Assembly: GCA_947311845.1 (NCBI GenBank)
Contig: CAMZMU010000049.1
Span: forward strand, 10,741,138-10,805,137
DNA length: 64,000 nucleotides
DNA from: Poa pratensis
Taxonomy: Eukaryota; Streptophyta; Magnoliopsida; Poales; Poaceae
Reading direction: 5' to 3'
Position numbers and translations under genes: made by a program. Positions 35,409 to 46,578 of the stretch are shown here, in pieces (within the stretch, counting starts at the first letter, position 1; the number at the start of each line of letters is the position of its first letter). The notes below the pieces were generated by a model. The model searched no databases and had not been told where the DNA came from. It was given only the letters and a program-made list of their open reading frames with translations.

Positions 35409-35584
35409 TTTAGCAAAATTAAAACAGAACAAGAAAATAACAAACCGAAATAAACTAAATGCAGGATTTTTTTTGTGTTTTTGGGTTTTAACAGCAAACA
35501 AGATAAAATAAAATAAACTAAGCAAGACAAAAACAAAGTAATGAGATTGGAAGTGTGAGACTCCCCTATCTGGAGATTCCAGTA

Positions 35585-35602
35585 TCCCCGGCAACGGCGC
35601 CA
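35585..35602 (-). other. Primer-binding site, tRNA-Asp type, element 2
   Basis: TCCCCGGCAACGGCGCCA, identical to 3380-3397, is separated from the LTR at 35614 by 11 bases. Confidence 0.85.
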
Positions 35603-35613
35603 GAAAAATGTCT

Positions 35614-37236
35614 TGATGGCGTGTTAACGGTAGAGTGTTTTATTACTTCCCAGCAACAGCACCAGAAGATCTGCTTGTTGACCGTGACAACACACGTTCG
35701 TTGGGAGACCCCAAGAGGAAGGTATGATGTAGTGCAGCAGCAGTTTTCCCTTGAAATATGACCAAGGTTTATCGAACCAGGAGGACACGGAGGTTCTTCA
35801 GAAGGTTGTCAGCGGCGCAACTGACGTGGAACCTGCACACAACACAAGCAAACTACTTTGCCCCAACGAAACAGAGAGGTTGTCAATCTCTCCGGCTTGC
35901 TGAAAACAAAGGATTAAACGTATTGTGTGGAAAACAGTAATGAGTGCAGAAAGTAACAGAGAACAAATGATTGCAGTTGGTGGTTTTATCAGTATGAGGA
36001 AATGGACCGGGGTTCACAGTTCACTAGTGGTGTCTCTCCATAAAAGATAAGTAACATGTTGGATAAACAAATTACAGCTGGGCAATTGACAAATAGAGAG
36101 TGCATGACAATGCAATAGATGACAAGATGTTCATTATGAGATTTAATTGGGCATTACAACAAAGTACATAGACTTGCTATCCAACGCATCTATGCCTAAA
36201 TAATCCACCTTCAGGGTAGCATCCGCATCCCTTCCAGTATTAAGTTGCAAACAACAGATTATTGCATGAAGTAAAGTGTGTAATGTAAACAATGCAAATG
36301 ACACGTAGACAATGCATCATTGTTTTATCCCTAGTGGCAACAACACATCCACAACCTTAGTCGTTTCTGTCATCTCGAGCCCAGATTACTGGAGGCATGA
36401 ACCCACTATCTAGCATAAATACTCCCTCTTGGAGTTAAAAACATCTACTTGGCCAAAGCATCTACTAGCAACGGAGAGCATGCAAGATCATAAACAACAT
36501 AAATAGATAGATTGATAAACTCATAGTATCAATATTCATCGGATCCCAGCAAACACAACATGTAGCTTTACAATAAGATGATCTTGATCATGTTAGGCAG
36601 GTCACAAGATCTAAACATGGAGGTACAAGGTGGAGAGAAAACCATCTAGCTACTGCTATGGACCCGTAGTCCAAGGATGAACTACTCACGTATCACTCCG
36701 GAGGCAGGCATGGCGATGTAGAGCCCTCCGGTGATGATCCCCCCTCCGGCAGGGTACCGGGAAGAGCTTCAGAACCCTCCCGATCTAGGGTTGACGACGG
36801 CGGCGGTGACAGAACTTTTCGTGTAATATGATCAGTGTTTTTAGGGTTGTCGGGTGATCGGGAATATATAGGCGAAAGGGCGGCGTCAGGAAGGTTCCAG
36901 GGGCCACGCCAACCCTAGGCACGCCTGACATGTGGGTCGCGCCCTAGGGTGGCGTGGCACCTCCTGGCTCTTCTCCATCTCCCCTTTGGACTCCGTGATC
37001 GTGTCGGTGAAATATGTACGCCCGTTGATTTTCGTCCAATTCCGAGAATATTTTGCGACTAGCTTTTCTGAAAGAGAAAAACAGCAGAAAACAGGAACTG
37101 ACACTTCTGCATCTTGTTAATAGGTTAGTCCCAGAAAATGCATAAAAAATGCTATGAAGTGTAAACAAAACATGTAGCAATTGGTATAATAACAGCATGG
37201 AACATCAAAAATTATAGATACGTTTGAGACGTATCA
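35614..37236 (-). repeat. 5' LTR of the pol-less Gypsy element
   Basis: 1623 bp, TGATGGCGTGTTA to GACGTATCA. It differs from the 3' LTR by scattered substitutions and small indels throughout, clearly more than the Copia LTR pair in this window, so the insertion is older than the Copia one. Confidence 0.9.
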
Positions 37237-38311
37237 GGGCTCTACACCGCCATACCTGCCTTCGGAGTGATGCGTGAGTAGTTCTCCATGGGACTACGGG
37301 TCCATAGCAGTAGTTAGATGATAGTCTCTCCACTTTGTACTATCATGTTTAGATCTTGTGAGCTGCCTACATAATCAAGACCATCTTTGTGTAATTCTAC
37401 ATGTTGTACTTGCTGGGATCCGATGAATTGTGCAGTTATGATCAAGTTGTTCATCTATCTATCCATGTGTTTTATTTTATGTTCTTACATGCTCTCTGAT
37501 GCTAGTAGATGCTCTGGCCAAGTAGATGATAGTGTCTCCAAGAGGGGTTATTATGCTAGATAGTGGGTTCATGCCTCCAATAGCCTGGACTCAAATGACA
37601 GAAACGACTAATGTTGTGGATGTGATATTGCCACAAGGGAGAAAACAACTTTGTTATATCTACGTGTCATTTGTATTGTTTACTTTACACACTTTGATTA
37701 TTGCAATAATCTGTTGCTTGCAACTTAATACATGCGGGAGACGTATTTCGCAGGTGGATTATTAGTAATAGATGCAGCTAGCAAGCGGTCTATGTATCTT
37801 GTTGTAATGCCCAATAAATACTACAATGAATTTTATCTTTTCATAGTATGTATTATCATGCCCTTGCCATTTGCCAATTGCCCAGCTGTAATTTGCTTAC
37901 CCATCATGTTATTTATTTATGGAGAGACACCACTAGTGAGTTGTGTACCCTGTTCCTTTCTTTTACTTTGATAAAAACACTGTTTCCACTGTTTCCTACA
38001 CTCATTTGCTCGCTGTCCACTTTTGTATTTACATTCATTTTACACATAATATGCTTAACCCTTTGTATTCAGCAAGCTAGGGAGATTGACAACCTTCCTG
38101 TTTCGTTGGGGGCAAAGTAGTTTGATTGTGTTGTGCACAGGTCCACGTCAACAGCATTTCAACAATGTTGTTGTTGACACTCTGTTGTAGCTCTTCCAAT
38201 TCCTACTAGTTTGATTAAACCTTGGTATTGTTTTCAAGGGAAAATTGTTGTTGTACTACATCATACCTTCCTCTTTGGGTCTCCCAACGAACGCATGTTT
38301 TCACGTCATCA

Positions 38312-39195
38312 CCAGCCTTGGCAACGTCTTGGATTAGGGTTTTGGTTGAGATTGGTTTTTGTGTTTTGGTGAAGTGACCGGGATAGGTGGCGACGACGAG
38401 CGGTAACTTGGCCTAAGGGGTCAAGGCGAGTGAGGGGGATGAGGCCCTCACTAGGGCTATGTTGAATTGAATTGAGGGAGGGGGAATTGGACGATGTTTA
38501 CATTGGAGAGAACGATCTAACGAAGATGAAGAAGCATGCGAGATCATCTGCGGTGGCCCGAGTAAACATTAGGAAACCCTTCAGCTCGGGGCACTGTTTG
38601 AGACCTTGAGATATGTTTGCGGTCTCGCTCATGATCCTGAACTCCGAGAGGTAGATGATATATTCACCTTCAAGTTCTTCTTTCTGGGAAACTAACTGAA
38701 ATAATGTGATGCAGCACGGGCCTTGGCTTTTTCGTAAGCTTGTGCGATTGAGTGGGGAACCGGCTGATGTCCCTTTGGAAAGGGTGCAGGTCTCGGAAAA
38801 AAATCGATTCAATACCAGAATTGTACCGAGTTCAACTACCTATAATAGACTAGCTGCAAAGAGAGTTGGGAAGTCAAGAGTGTAGAGATGTATTATCAAA
38901 GATAGTTTGAAGGTGATTATTTTTGTGTGAGGGCCAGCATCAAGGTGAATAAACCCCTGGTCGCTTCACTCCATTAAACATTTGGAGAGGAACATGTGTT
39001 ATTGCATGAGAAGTATGAGAAGATTGGTTAATTTGTGATGTTTATGGCATTATGGTGAGGCGGCGCCGGCACCATGCTGGCCGTTGGAGGTAGCTGGTGA
39101 GCTGGAGGTGGCGACGGTAGTGCGGAGTGGTAGTTTTGTTCTCTCATTCCTCTCTGGTGGGCGCAACAAAGGTACATGTTTCTCTTCTTCTCCCC
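38312..39195. other. Spacer with degenerate ORF text
   Basis: The minus-strand stretch 38500-38830 is open and reads SQKEELEGEYIIYLSEFRIM and ELKGFLMFTRATADDLACFF. It is protein-like but unassigned, perhaps an old retroelement gag. Nothing else is supported. Confidence 0.3.
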
Positions 39196-39214
39196 CTCTG
39201 CTGCTCATAGTAGG

Positions 39215-39500
39215 AAAACGCCTACCGCTGGCGGGCGGAAATGGCCTACCGCTGACGAACACGCGCCCGCCAGCGGTACATACGCTAGTGGTAAGAGATA
39301 CCGCTGACGGGCGCGCCGTCCACCAGCGGTAAGGATGGTTACTCTGGCGGACGGTTACCGCTGGCGGGCAGAACTAACGCACGCCAGCGGTAGGTGCGAC
39401 AGCGCTTGCGGGCACTGCATCTGCCAGCGGTAAGTGAGCAAGTCCATCAGCGGTATGTCATTTTACCACTGGCGTGCTTTCTAATTTGTCCGCCAGTAGT
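39215..39500. repeat. CACTA subterminal repeats
   Basis: About a dozen direct and inverted copies of the core ACCGCTGGCGGGC/GCCCGCCAGCGGT, with variants, are present. Matching copies at 56045-56210 are at the other end. In CACTA elements such arrays bind the transposase. Confidence 0.75.
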
Positions 39501-40283
39501 AAGTATTTAAGATTTTTTTAAAATTGAATCTTATTTGTTAGTCTTTTGATCTAAATAGATGCAATATAGTAGTTCATCCAGTAGTACAGGTCACACCACA
39601 CATTTTATCTTCAGCAAACAATATGATTGTACGGATTCACAAAACTACATGATATGGGGATTAAATTTGCCCCAGCAAGTTAAATCCAGCAAAACACAAT
39701 CCACAAAAAGTATTCCAGCTAATAGCAGGTCCTAACAATCCTAAAATCGGCATGATACCATCGCTAACAATAAGGGCTCGATGGCCGTATGGCAGTACAG
39801 AACTCTGCAGGCACCGGAGCACCTCCGGACGTCCCCACGGCCGGGACTTGTCGATGTTGTTGGGCACCACGCCTCCTCCTCCTTGTTCGCGTCCTGCTTC
39901 CCGTCAGACGGTCACAGATGGCAGCAGCAGCTAGCAGGACGATTGAAAGAAGACCATTAGGTGGGTGCTGCATAAGAATAGAAGCAACAGAGGTGAGCAG
40001 ATGCACAAAACAAATAATTTCGTTGTTTCTTGCTTTCTCCACGGTATTAAGTTTACAGGCAGATGCTGTTTCAGACTAAATTGCAGGAAAACTACTGAAG
40101 TAAATTGATCAAACTAAATTGATCTAGGAACTAGAAGATCTCAGGTAGCTATAACATTTTATTTCTCCTACACGGAGAAGTATTTAAATGCAAGTGAGAA
40201 TTTAGGTATGCCATGGACATTTATATATATTAATCAGTCACCTACACAAGGATAACCGGTTCACTTGCAGAACACATATGCAG

Positions 40284-40358
40284 GAGCCTGAATTTGATGG
40301 CATCGACCCGAAGGTCCCTGCTGCTTTCATGAATTCTTATCTCTTGCCAATATGTCAG
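40284..40358 (+). pseudogene. Exon-like captured fragment in the CACTA element
   Basis: The sequence after ATATGCAG and before GTATTTAG is a 75-base open piece reading EPEFDGIDPKVPAAFMNSYL onward, flanked by good splice signals. The donor gene is not recognised. It could be a chance ORF. Confidence 0.3.
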
Positions 40359-41629
40359 GTATTTAGTGGAACTATCTCATCTAGACCTACAGAATATCAA
40401 CACACACGGAGGTGACAGCAGCACCTAAACCATCGAAGCTGTGATAACATGTCTAGAAGCAGATTACACTAGGCACTTTCAGAGTTAGGCATGAAAAGGT
40501 ACTAATTGATCAAGATTGACAGGTTATCTATTGCACAGCACTAGAACATGAGCAAGAATTTGAGCGAAGGAAAGTAGCAGATCAGAGAGCATTTCAAGCA
40601 GTAGCAAAATTTACTTACACGGTAAGTACTGCCCAAATCCATCGCGACCTGCTCTCGATTGCAAGCTTGGAATTTCGTTGAGCAATGTGGATGCATAAGC
40701 AGCAAGAAAATCGAATTCAGGTTGGCACATGAAAAGGTCAACATTGAATATCCATGACCTCAAAATTTACCATCCAGTCCACATATTTCACACACACAAA
40801 CAGGCTTACATGCAAAAATGATGATCCAAAGCTACCAAAAGTCATTCTAAGGATTGGCAATAACTAAGACTACACATGCAAGAATGTTAATCAGGTAGCA
40901 ATTAATTACTCCAGAATCATGTCAGTGAACTTAGGCAATCATTAAACTTGGGCATGTAAGCTCCAAAGGCTGTACTATCGAACCAGAATAGTAGGCAGTA
41001 ACCAGATTCATATCCAGCAGAACACCTACGCGGGAGTTGTGTCTACGCTTTGCACTACACCTACGCCTTATCTGGAGTTGTGTCTACGCTTTGCACTACA
41101 CCTATACATGGCACAAGGGAAAAAAGAGTTACAGTATAGCTTCAGTTCATAGAGAAGATCACAAGACCCACTAAGGAATGTCTCAAGCTTATTTGAGCAT
41201 GCAGTATGTTGTGTTTTCATCCTCACGGCCATGTTTGGGGCCAGCAACAACACCACGATGGCTGACTACAATCAAGATTTTGCATTTGCAAGAAATAAAT
41301 GTAATTGCATTTAAAACCTTGAAACTAATACTACTCGCTGAAATATGCAATTGCTACAAGATCTGCTTGACATGTCTAAGCAAGCGCAGTTCTTTTTGTA
41401 CACTAATGCAGTCGGTTCGAGCTGGACAAAGGCGGTACCTTTGGATGGTGGTGTCAACGAGCATCGGCGGAGGAGGACGGTGATCAGCGACGGCCGGAAT
41501 CGGCAGCAGAGGGCGGAGACCGCCTCCCCCTTCTCCGAGAGGGTGCGTGAGTTGACGGCGCTCCTTGCAGAGCGTGGAGAAGGACGGCCCACGCCGCCGG
41601 CGCGTCGTTGCAGGCGCCCCCTCGCCGGC

Positions 41630-42059
41630 GTGCAGCACCGCACGGCGCTCCCTTGGCCATAGACGCGACGCGGTCCGGCGAGATCGACGGAGCCGCGCGC
41701 ATCCCTCCTAACGACGCACGCGCGCGCCGGCGAACAAGCCATCCGCGCCGCCGTGGGTCGGTCGTGGCCTACGCAAATCCTCACGCGCCACTGTCGTAGG
41801 TGGTGCTCCACAAGGTAACCAGGAGGAGGGGAGGAGGAGAGGCTTGGGCGTCCTGCCCGCGTCGTTCTCCTTCTCCCAGGACCTCCGCGGCGAGGCGTGG
41901 CAGCCGCAGGCGCCCTTGGAGGCGCTCCTCTGCGGGCAATCTGCAAATCGGAGAGGAGGGAATTAAGAGCTCGTACTTGGGAAATCTCCATGGAAACTAG
42001 GGAGGAAGAGCGGCGTTACCTGCGGGCTTGAAGGGGCTGGAGTCGGCGCTCCTCCTCAT
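41630..42059 (-). pseudogene. Captured two-exon gene 5' end inside the CACTA element
   Basis: The minus-strand ATG at 42059 starts MRRSADSSPFKPA and meets a donor G|GTAACG after 42020. The acceptor GATTTGCAG precedes 41940, and in phase the next exon reads ASKGACGCHASPRRSWEKEN and then GRTPKPLLLPSS. The correct phase across a consensus intron, plus CpG-rich exon composition, supports capture of a real gene's first exons. Candidate downstream exons toward 41350 are not coherent. The source gene is unknown. Confidence 0.5.
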
Positions 42060-42566
42060 GGCGGAGCCGATGGCAAGGGCTGGATGAGGCCGTGGCGGCA
42101 GGATCTGGAGGCGCAGGAGTGCGGGTGGGTGTGGCGCAGGTGGAGAGTGGCCGAGCCTAGCCGCCCGATTCCTGTGGCCGATTTGCTCTTCCCCAGCGAC
42201 CAGGAGGAGAAGGCGCGCGAGGTTGGTGGCGGCGTGGGCAGGGGAATCGACGGCGAGGTGTGCGGCGAATGGGGACGGGAGAGAAAGAGAGAGAAAGGGG
42301 ATCGAGATGAGGAGGCTGCAGCGGGAGCTTGGCGGCGCAGAAGGGAGGAGGAGACGGGATCGAGTGGTGGACTGGTGGTCTGTTCGCGTACGATGGTGCT
42401 TGCGTCTAAGGTTAGGGTTTGGGGTCGGGTTGGTGTGGTGGGCTGGCTGGGCCGGTTGGGGCCTGGCTGGCCTCTCCAAAATCCTTTTTTTTTGGTTTAT
42501 TTGTTTTTGTATTTTAAAAACCTTTAGCAGATTATTAACATAATATTTTTGTTAATAGTTAAGCAA

Positions 42567-44160
42567 GTGTAAAATGGCACCCATAAATTATTCACATTAA
42601 GTAGTTCATATTTGATGGATAAACCCCAATTATTAGGAATTTCCTCGATTTTTACCTAATTTCACATATTTCAATAACTTTATGCCGATTATTCGAAAGT
42701 AATTCACATTTGAACTACAACTGTTGCTCTGATTTTTTTTCAAAAATCATTTTAAGGTCAAGTAGTGATTATATCACAGAACCATCGATAGTTTTGAAAA
42801 ATTCGACCTCTTTCAGTGAACAATCATGGTTGCCATTTTGACCATATTTTCGAAATAATCAAAGAAAGAGAAAAAATACTCAAAAAAGAAATCCTTTGGC
42901 ATGGAGTCATTTTATGTGTACTAGTTGCTAGGCAAAATAATAAACTTGAGTTTTTTACAAATTTTCTAAAAAAATACTTCACAAAAAGGTCTATAATGTA
43001 TAAACATCTATAAGTTTCAAGCCAAATGACCAAGTTATGATCATTTGCACGGCATAGTTTGTGATAAAATTCTCATATTCCACAATTAGGTGTGTCTTGG
43101 TATAGGAAGCAATGGTTCCAAAGGGATTTTACAAAATATTTTGATAAATATCATTTTCCTTTTTCTAAGTGCAAAAATTGACGTTTTTTGTGAACCAAGT
43201 ACAAAAAATATGGTGTAAAATGGCACCCATCTAAATATCACAAAGAGTAGTCCACATTTTATGGATAATCCCCAAGTATTAGGAATTTTCTTGATTTCTA
43301 TCTAATTTCGCCTAGTTAAATGAGTTTATGTTGATTTTTTGAAATTAATCCAAATTTGAACTACAAGTGTTTGATAGTTTGGTCTAATTTTTTTTAAAAT
43401 CATTTTAAGGTACACAACTAGTGGTTATATCACAGAAATATCGATTGTTTTAGAAAATTTGACCTCTTTCGATAAATAGTCATGGTGTCCATTTTGACCG
43501 TTTTTGAAAAAAATCAAATAAAGTGAAAAAACACTCAAAAAAATATATACTCTACCATGGAGTCCTTTTATGTGTACTAGTTGCTATAAAAAATGATAAA
43601 CTTGATTTTGGACAAATTGTTCAGAAAAATTCTTCACAAAAAAGTGTATCATGTATAAACATCTATAAGTTTCGAGCCAAATGACCAAGTTATAGCAATT
43701 TCCACGGCATAGTTTGTGATAAAGTTCTCATATTCGACAATTAGGTGTGTCTTGGTATAGGAAGCAATGGTTCCGAAGGGATTTTAGAAATTATTTTTAT
43801 AAATATCATTTTCATTTTTCTAAGTGCAAAAATTGATTTTTTTGTGAACCAAGTACAAAAAATATGGTGCAAAATGGCACCCATCTAAATATCACAAAGA
43901 GTAGTCCACATTTGATGCATAATCCCCAAGTATTAGGAATTTTCTTAATTTCTATCTAATTTCGCCTAGTTAAATGAGTTTATGTTGATTTTTCGAAATT
44001 AATCCAAATTTGAATTACAAGTATTTGATAGTTTGGTCTGAAATTTTTTCAAAAATCATTTTAAGGTACACAACTAGTGGTTATATCACAGAAACATCAA
44101 TTGTTTTATAGAATTTGACATCTTTCGATGAATAGTCACAGAAACATCAAATTACACATG
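42567..44160. repeat. About 650-bp tandem repeat, roughly 2.5 copies
   Basis: AAAATGGCACCCAT starts at 42571, 43217 and 43871, giving periods of 646 and 654. Long aligned words follow in each unit, such as GATAATCCCCAAGTATTAGG and CATTTTAAGGTACACAACTA. The third unit is cut short by CACTA subterminal sequence. A/T-rich, non-coding. Confidence 0.85.
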
Positions 44161-44185
44161 CCAAGTTACCGCTGGCGGGCAAAAG

Positions 44186-45495
44186 TGAAAGGATCGTATG
44201 GCCACCTAGAGGGGGGGTGAATAGGTGCTACTCCAATTTTTAATTCTTTTTCGATTAAGGCTTGACTAAAAGGTAAATTCTCTAGATATGCAACTATGGT
44301 GAATTTACCTATATGACAAGTTAAGTCTAAACAAGATAAGATACAAGTAGTAAATAACTAGAAAGGATAACCGATAGGAAAGCACGCGGAGACAAGAATG
44401 TATTCCCGAGTTCCTCCTTTTTAGGGGAGTACGTCTCGTTGGAGGGGTGTGAGTTTCAAACTCAAGATGCCACAAATGGCTCACCCTATTCTCCGATGAA
44501 CCTCGCACAAAAGCTCGGTCCACCTTTCTTTATCGGAATCCTTCAAGGCGGAATCCGGAGCCCTTTACAACAACTTGAGGCTCAACCCACAAAAGGATTG
44601 GGGGCTCTCAATCACCACAACACCTGCTACACAAAAGTAACAAGCAAGTGAGAACAACAAGATGCCTAGGTTTTCCTAGTGGAAACCCTAGGCTCGAATC
44701 CCTCAAGTGAATGAAGGGGAAATGAAGAACGCTTGGTGAAGTAGTAGATCCGGGCCTTCTCCTTCAATCCTCCAAAGATCAACGAGTTTGGGTGGAGGGA
44801 TTGGGAGATCTAGTGATTCTTGAGCTTGCAACAATGGTGTACTTCAGATCTGGGCGAGCTAAGAGCTGGAGGTAGGTGGAGGGGTATTTATACCCCTCCA
44901 GAAAACTAGCCGTTTTTCTGTCCACTAAGTCCGGAGTCTCCGGACCTGGAGACCGGAAACTCCGGCCTGGGCCGGAAACTCCGGCCCCACTCCGGACCAG
45001 ATACCGCAGCAGCCGTCGCGATGCTCTTCTTCTCTGCAGGCCGGAAACTCCGGACTGGGAGGCCGGAAACTCCGGACAGGCCGGAATCTCCGGGCCTACT
45101 CCGGGGCAACTCCGGACCCTATACCGCACGCGCCGTCCAGGGAAAGTCTTCGATTCAAACCACTGGTCGGGGGCGGAGTCTCCGGACCGCGGGACCGGAA
45201 ACTCCGGCCGGTGCGGAAACTCCGGTGTTACTCCGGGGTAACTCCGCACCACATCCCGCAGCTGCCGCCCAGTGGAGCTTTTGCTCCAGAAAATGACTTG
45301 GCCGGAGACTCCGGCCACAGAGACCGGAGACTCCGGACTGGACAGGCAAATGCAAGCTTCTTTTTCTTGTCAAGTGTTTCGATGCAAAGTGTAATTGTAT
45401 CATTTCATTCCTGCACCACTTAACATCATATTAAATAATTCCTAGTGTTGTTGCCTAACACACAAAACATAGGGGACATAAAATATGTCCTTTCA
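44186..45495 (-). repeat. 3' LTR of the Copia element
   Basis: 1310 bp. It carries the palindrome array at 44931-45336 and the TATA palindrome at 44878-44899, as in the 5' LTR. Confidence 0.92.
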
Positions 45496-46067
45496 ATCTC
45501 CCCCTTTTTGGTGTTAGATGACAACACTCGGATTTGCAATAAAGCACACAACAATTATCGACATATACCACAATGGATTTGAGAGGCTCCCCCTACATGT
45601 GTGCATACAAGTAGTTTGCATTTGAATACAAATGCTCAACATGTAGAGGAGAGACAACTCACAAGAAATATATGGAACAATATAAATTACACCAACATGA
45701 GACAAATCATGATATAGGGTTGAGGTGAAAAAGGAACCATACCTTGTGCATAACTATGACATAGAGACCAATGCACAATAATAGACCATAAATAATATCA
45801 TCTCAACCATAGGAATTATGAAATCCATAGTCTCATACCACACAGAGTACCACAAATAGGAACATAGTCTCACAACATGAAACCAAAGCAAATAGGTTCA
45901 AATGACATAAGATAAATGGACACAAGCGCAAATAAATGATAAACGCACGTGCTTGTGTCCGACCCATGCAAATCCCACGGTGAGAGAGCCTAATAGAACT
46001 ACTTCTCCCCCTTTGGCATCGAAACACCAAAAAGGGAGAAGAGCGATGCTAACGGAACCCAAGGCGA

Positions 46068-46397
46068 TCACTCGTCGACTTCATCACTGTCAGCATCACT
46101 GTCCTCATCATCACCACTCCCATCATCATCTTCAGCATCACTTGCTTCAACACTATCTTCTTCCTCATCACTTTCTTCTTCATAGCGCATAGGAGCCTTG
46201 CCGGTGTTGCGAGAAGAGGAGGGCATGGAGGACACCTCGGCATAATCAGACCAATGAAATGTATCCTCATTCCACTTGTCAAGAGAGATAGTTGAATCGG
46301 ATGGCGGAGTTTCGGGATCACCCTCATTGCGAGGAGGAGTGGTACCACCATTGCTGATCTTGCGCATTTCCTTCATCATCTTGGCTTGGTTGGACAA
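46068..46397 (-). pseudogene. Acidic C-terminal piece downstream of the third ORF
   Basis: A 109-residue open frame: a Ser/Pro-rich start, then almost only Asp, Glu and Ser to the stop (for example DAEDDDGSGDDEDSDADSDE). It lies about 180 bases past the third-ORF stop in another frame and probably belonged to it before a break. Confidence 0.5.
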
Positions 46398-46578
46398 GAT
46401 CTCTTGTTAGTGACATAAGTTTGATGATTTTCCTTGTGCAACCCAACACCCATACACATCATGGCCCTTTGCCACCAAGAAACTTTCTTCAACTCCTCGT
46501 TGACTCTTTGTTTGCCACCTTGATCCCAAGAGGGTGGAGTGGCATTTTTCCTTCTTGCCCTAGGAGCTTCTTGCTCCT

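Larger units (their letters stand above)
28800..37236 (-). mobile_element. Gypsy-like LTR element with gag and protease but no pol
   Basis: The minus-strand element of 8437 bp has LTRs at 28800-30413 and 35614-37236, TG...CA ends and a perfect GGGCT target duplication (28795-28799, 37237-37241). It has a tRNA-Asp primer site, gag (34599-35408) and a protease ORF (33310-34458). About 2.8 kb between the protease and the 3' LTR (30431-33255) contains no reverse transcriptase, RNase H or integrase, only a Tourist MITE and A/T-rich text. This is a non-autonomous layout needing pol in trans. It landed in the related solo LTR in opposite orientation. Confidence 0.9.
28285..38311 (+). repeat. Solo Gypsy-type LTR, plus strand, split by an inserted element
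   Basis: 28285-28799 begins TGATATGTTTCAAACATATC and continues at 37242 after the inserted element at 28800-37236. The right part matches, in the same plus orientation, the reverse complement of the inserted element's own LTRs, ending near CACGTCATCA at 38311. Joined, it is about 1.59 kb, close to a full LTR. No primer site or internal region follows. The five bases outside the ends (CTAGG and CCAGC) do not match, so either the ends are not exact or the LTR has been rearranged. Confidence 0.7.

Noticed and set aside
28285..38311. Target duplication for the outer solo LTR
   Set aside because: The flanking pentamers CTAGG and CCAGC do not match, so no duplication is claimed.
39764..40042. 92-residue minus-strand ORF in the CACTA element
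   Set aside because: Low-complexity Arg-rich text in GC-rich DNA without splice partner or recognised domain; kept only as element interior.
44876..45403. Several open frames on both strands in the Copia LTRs with Ser-Gly-Pro-rich repeated peptides
   Set aside because: They are translations of the CCGGA-N3-TCCGG palindrome array; frames are open because the repeat has no stops, not because it codes.
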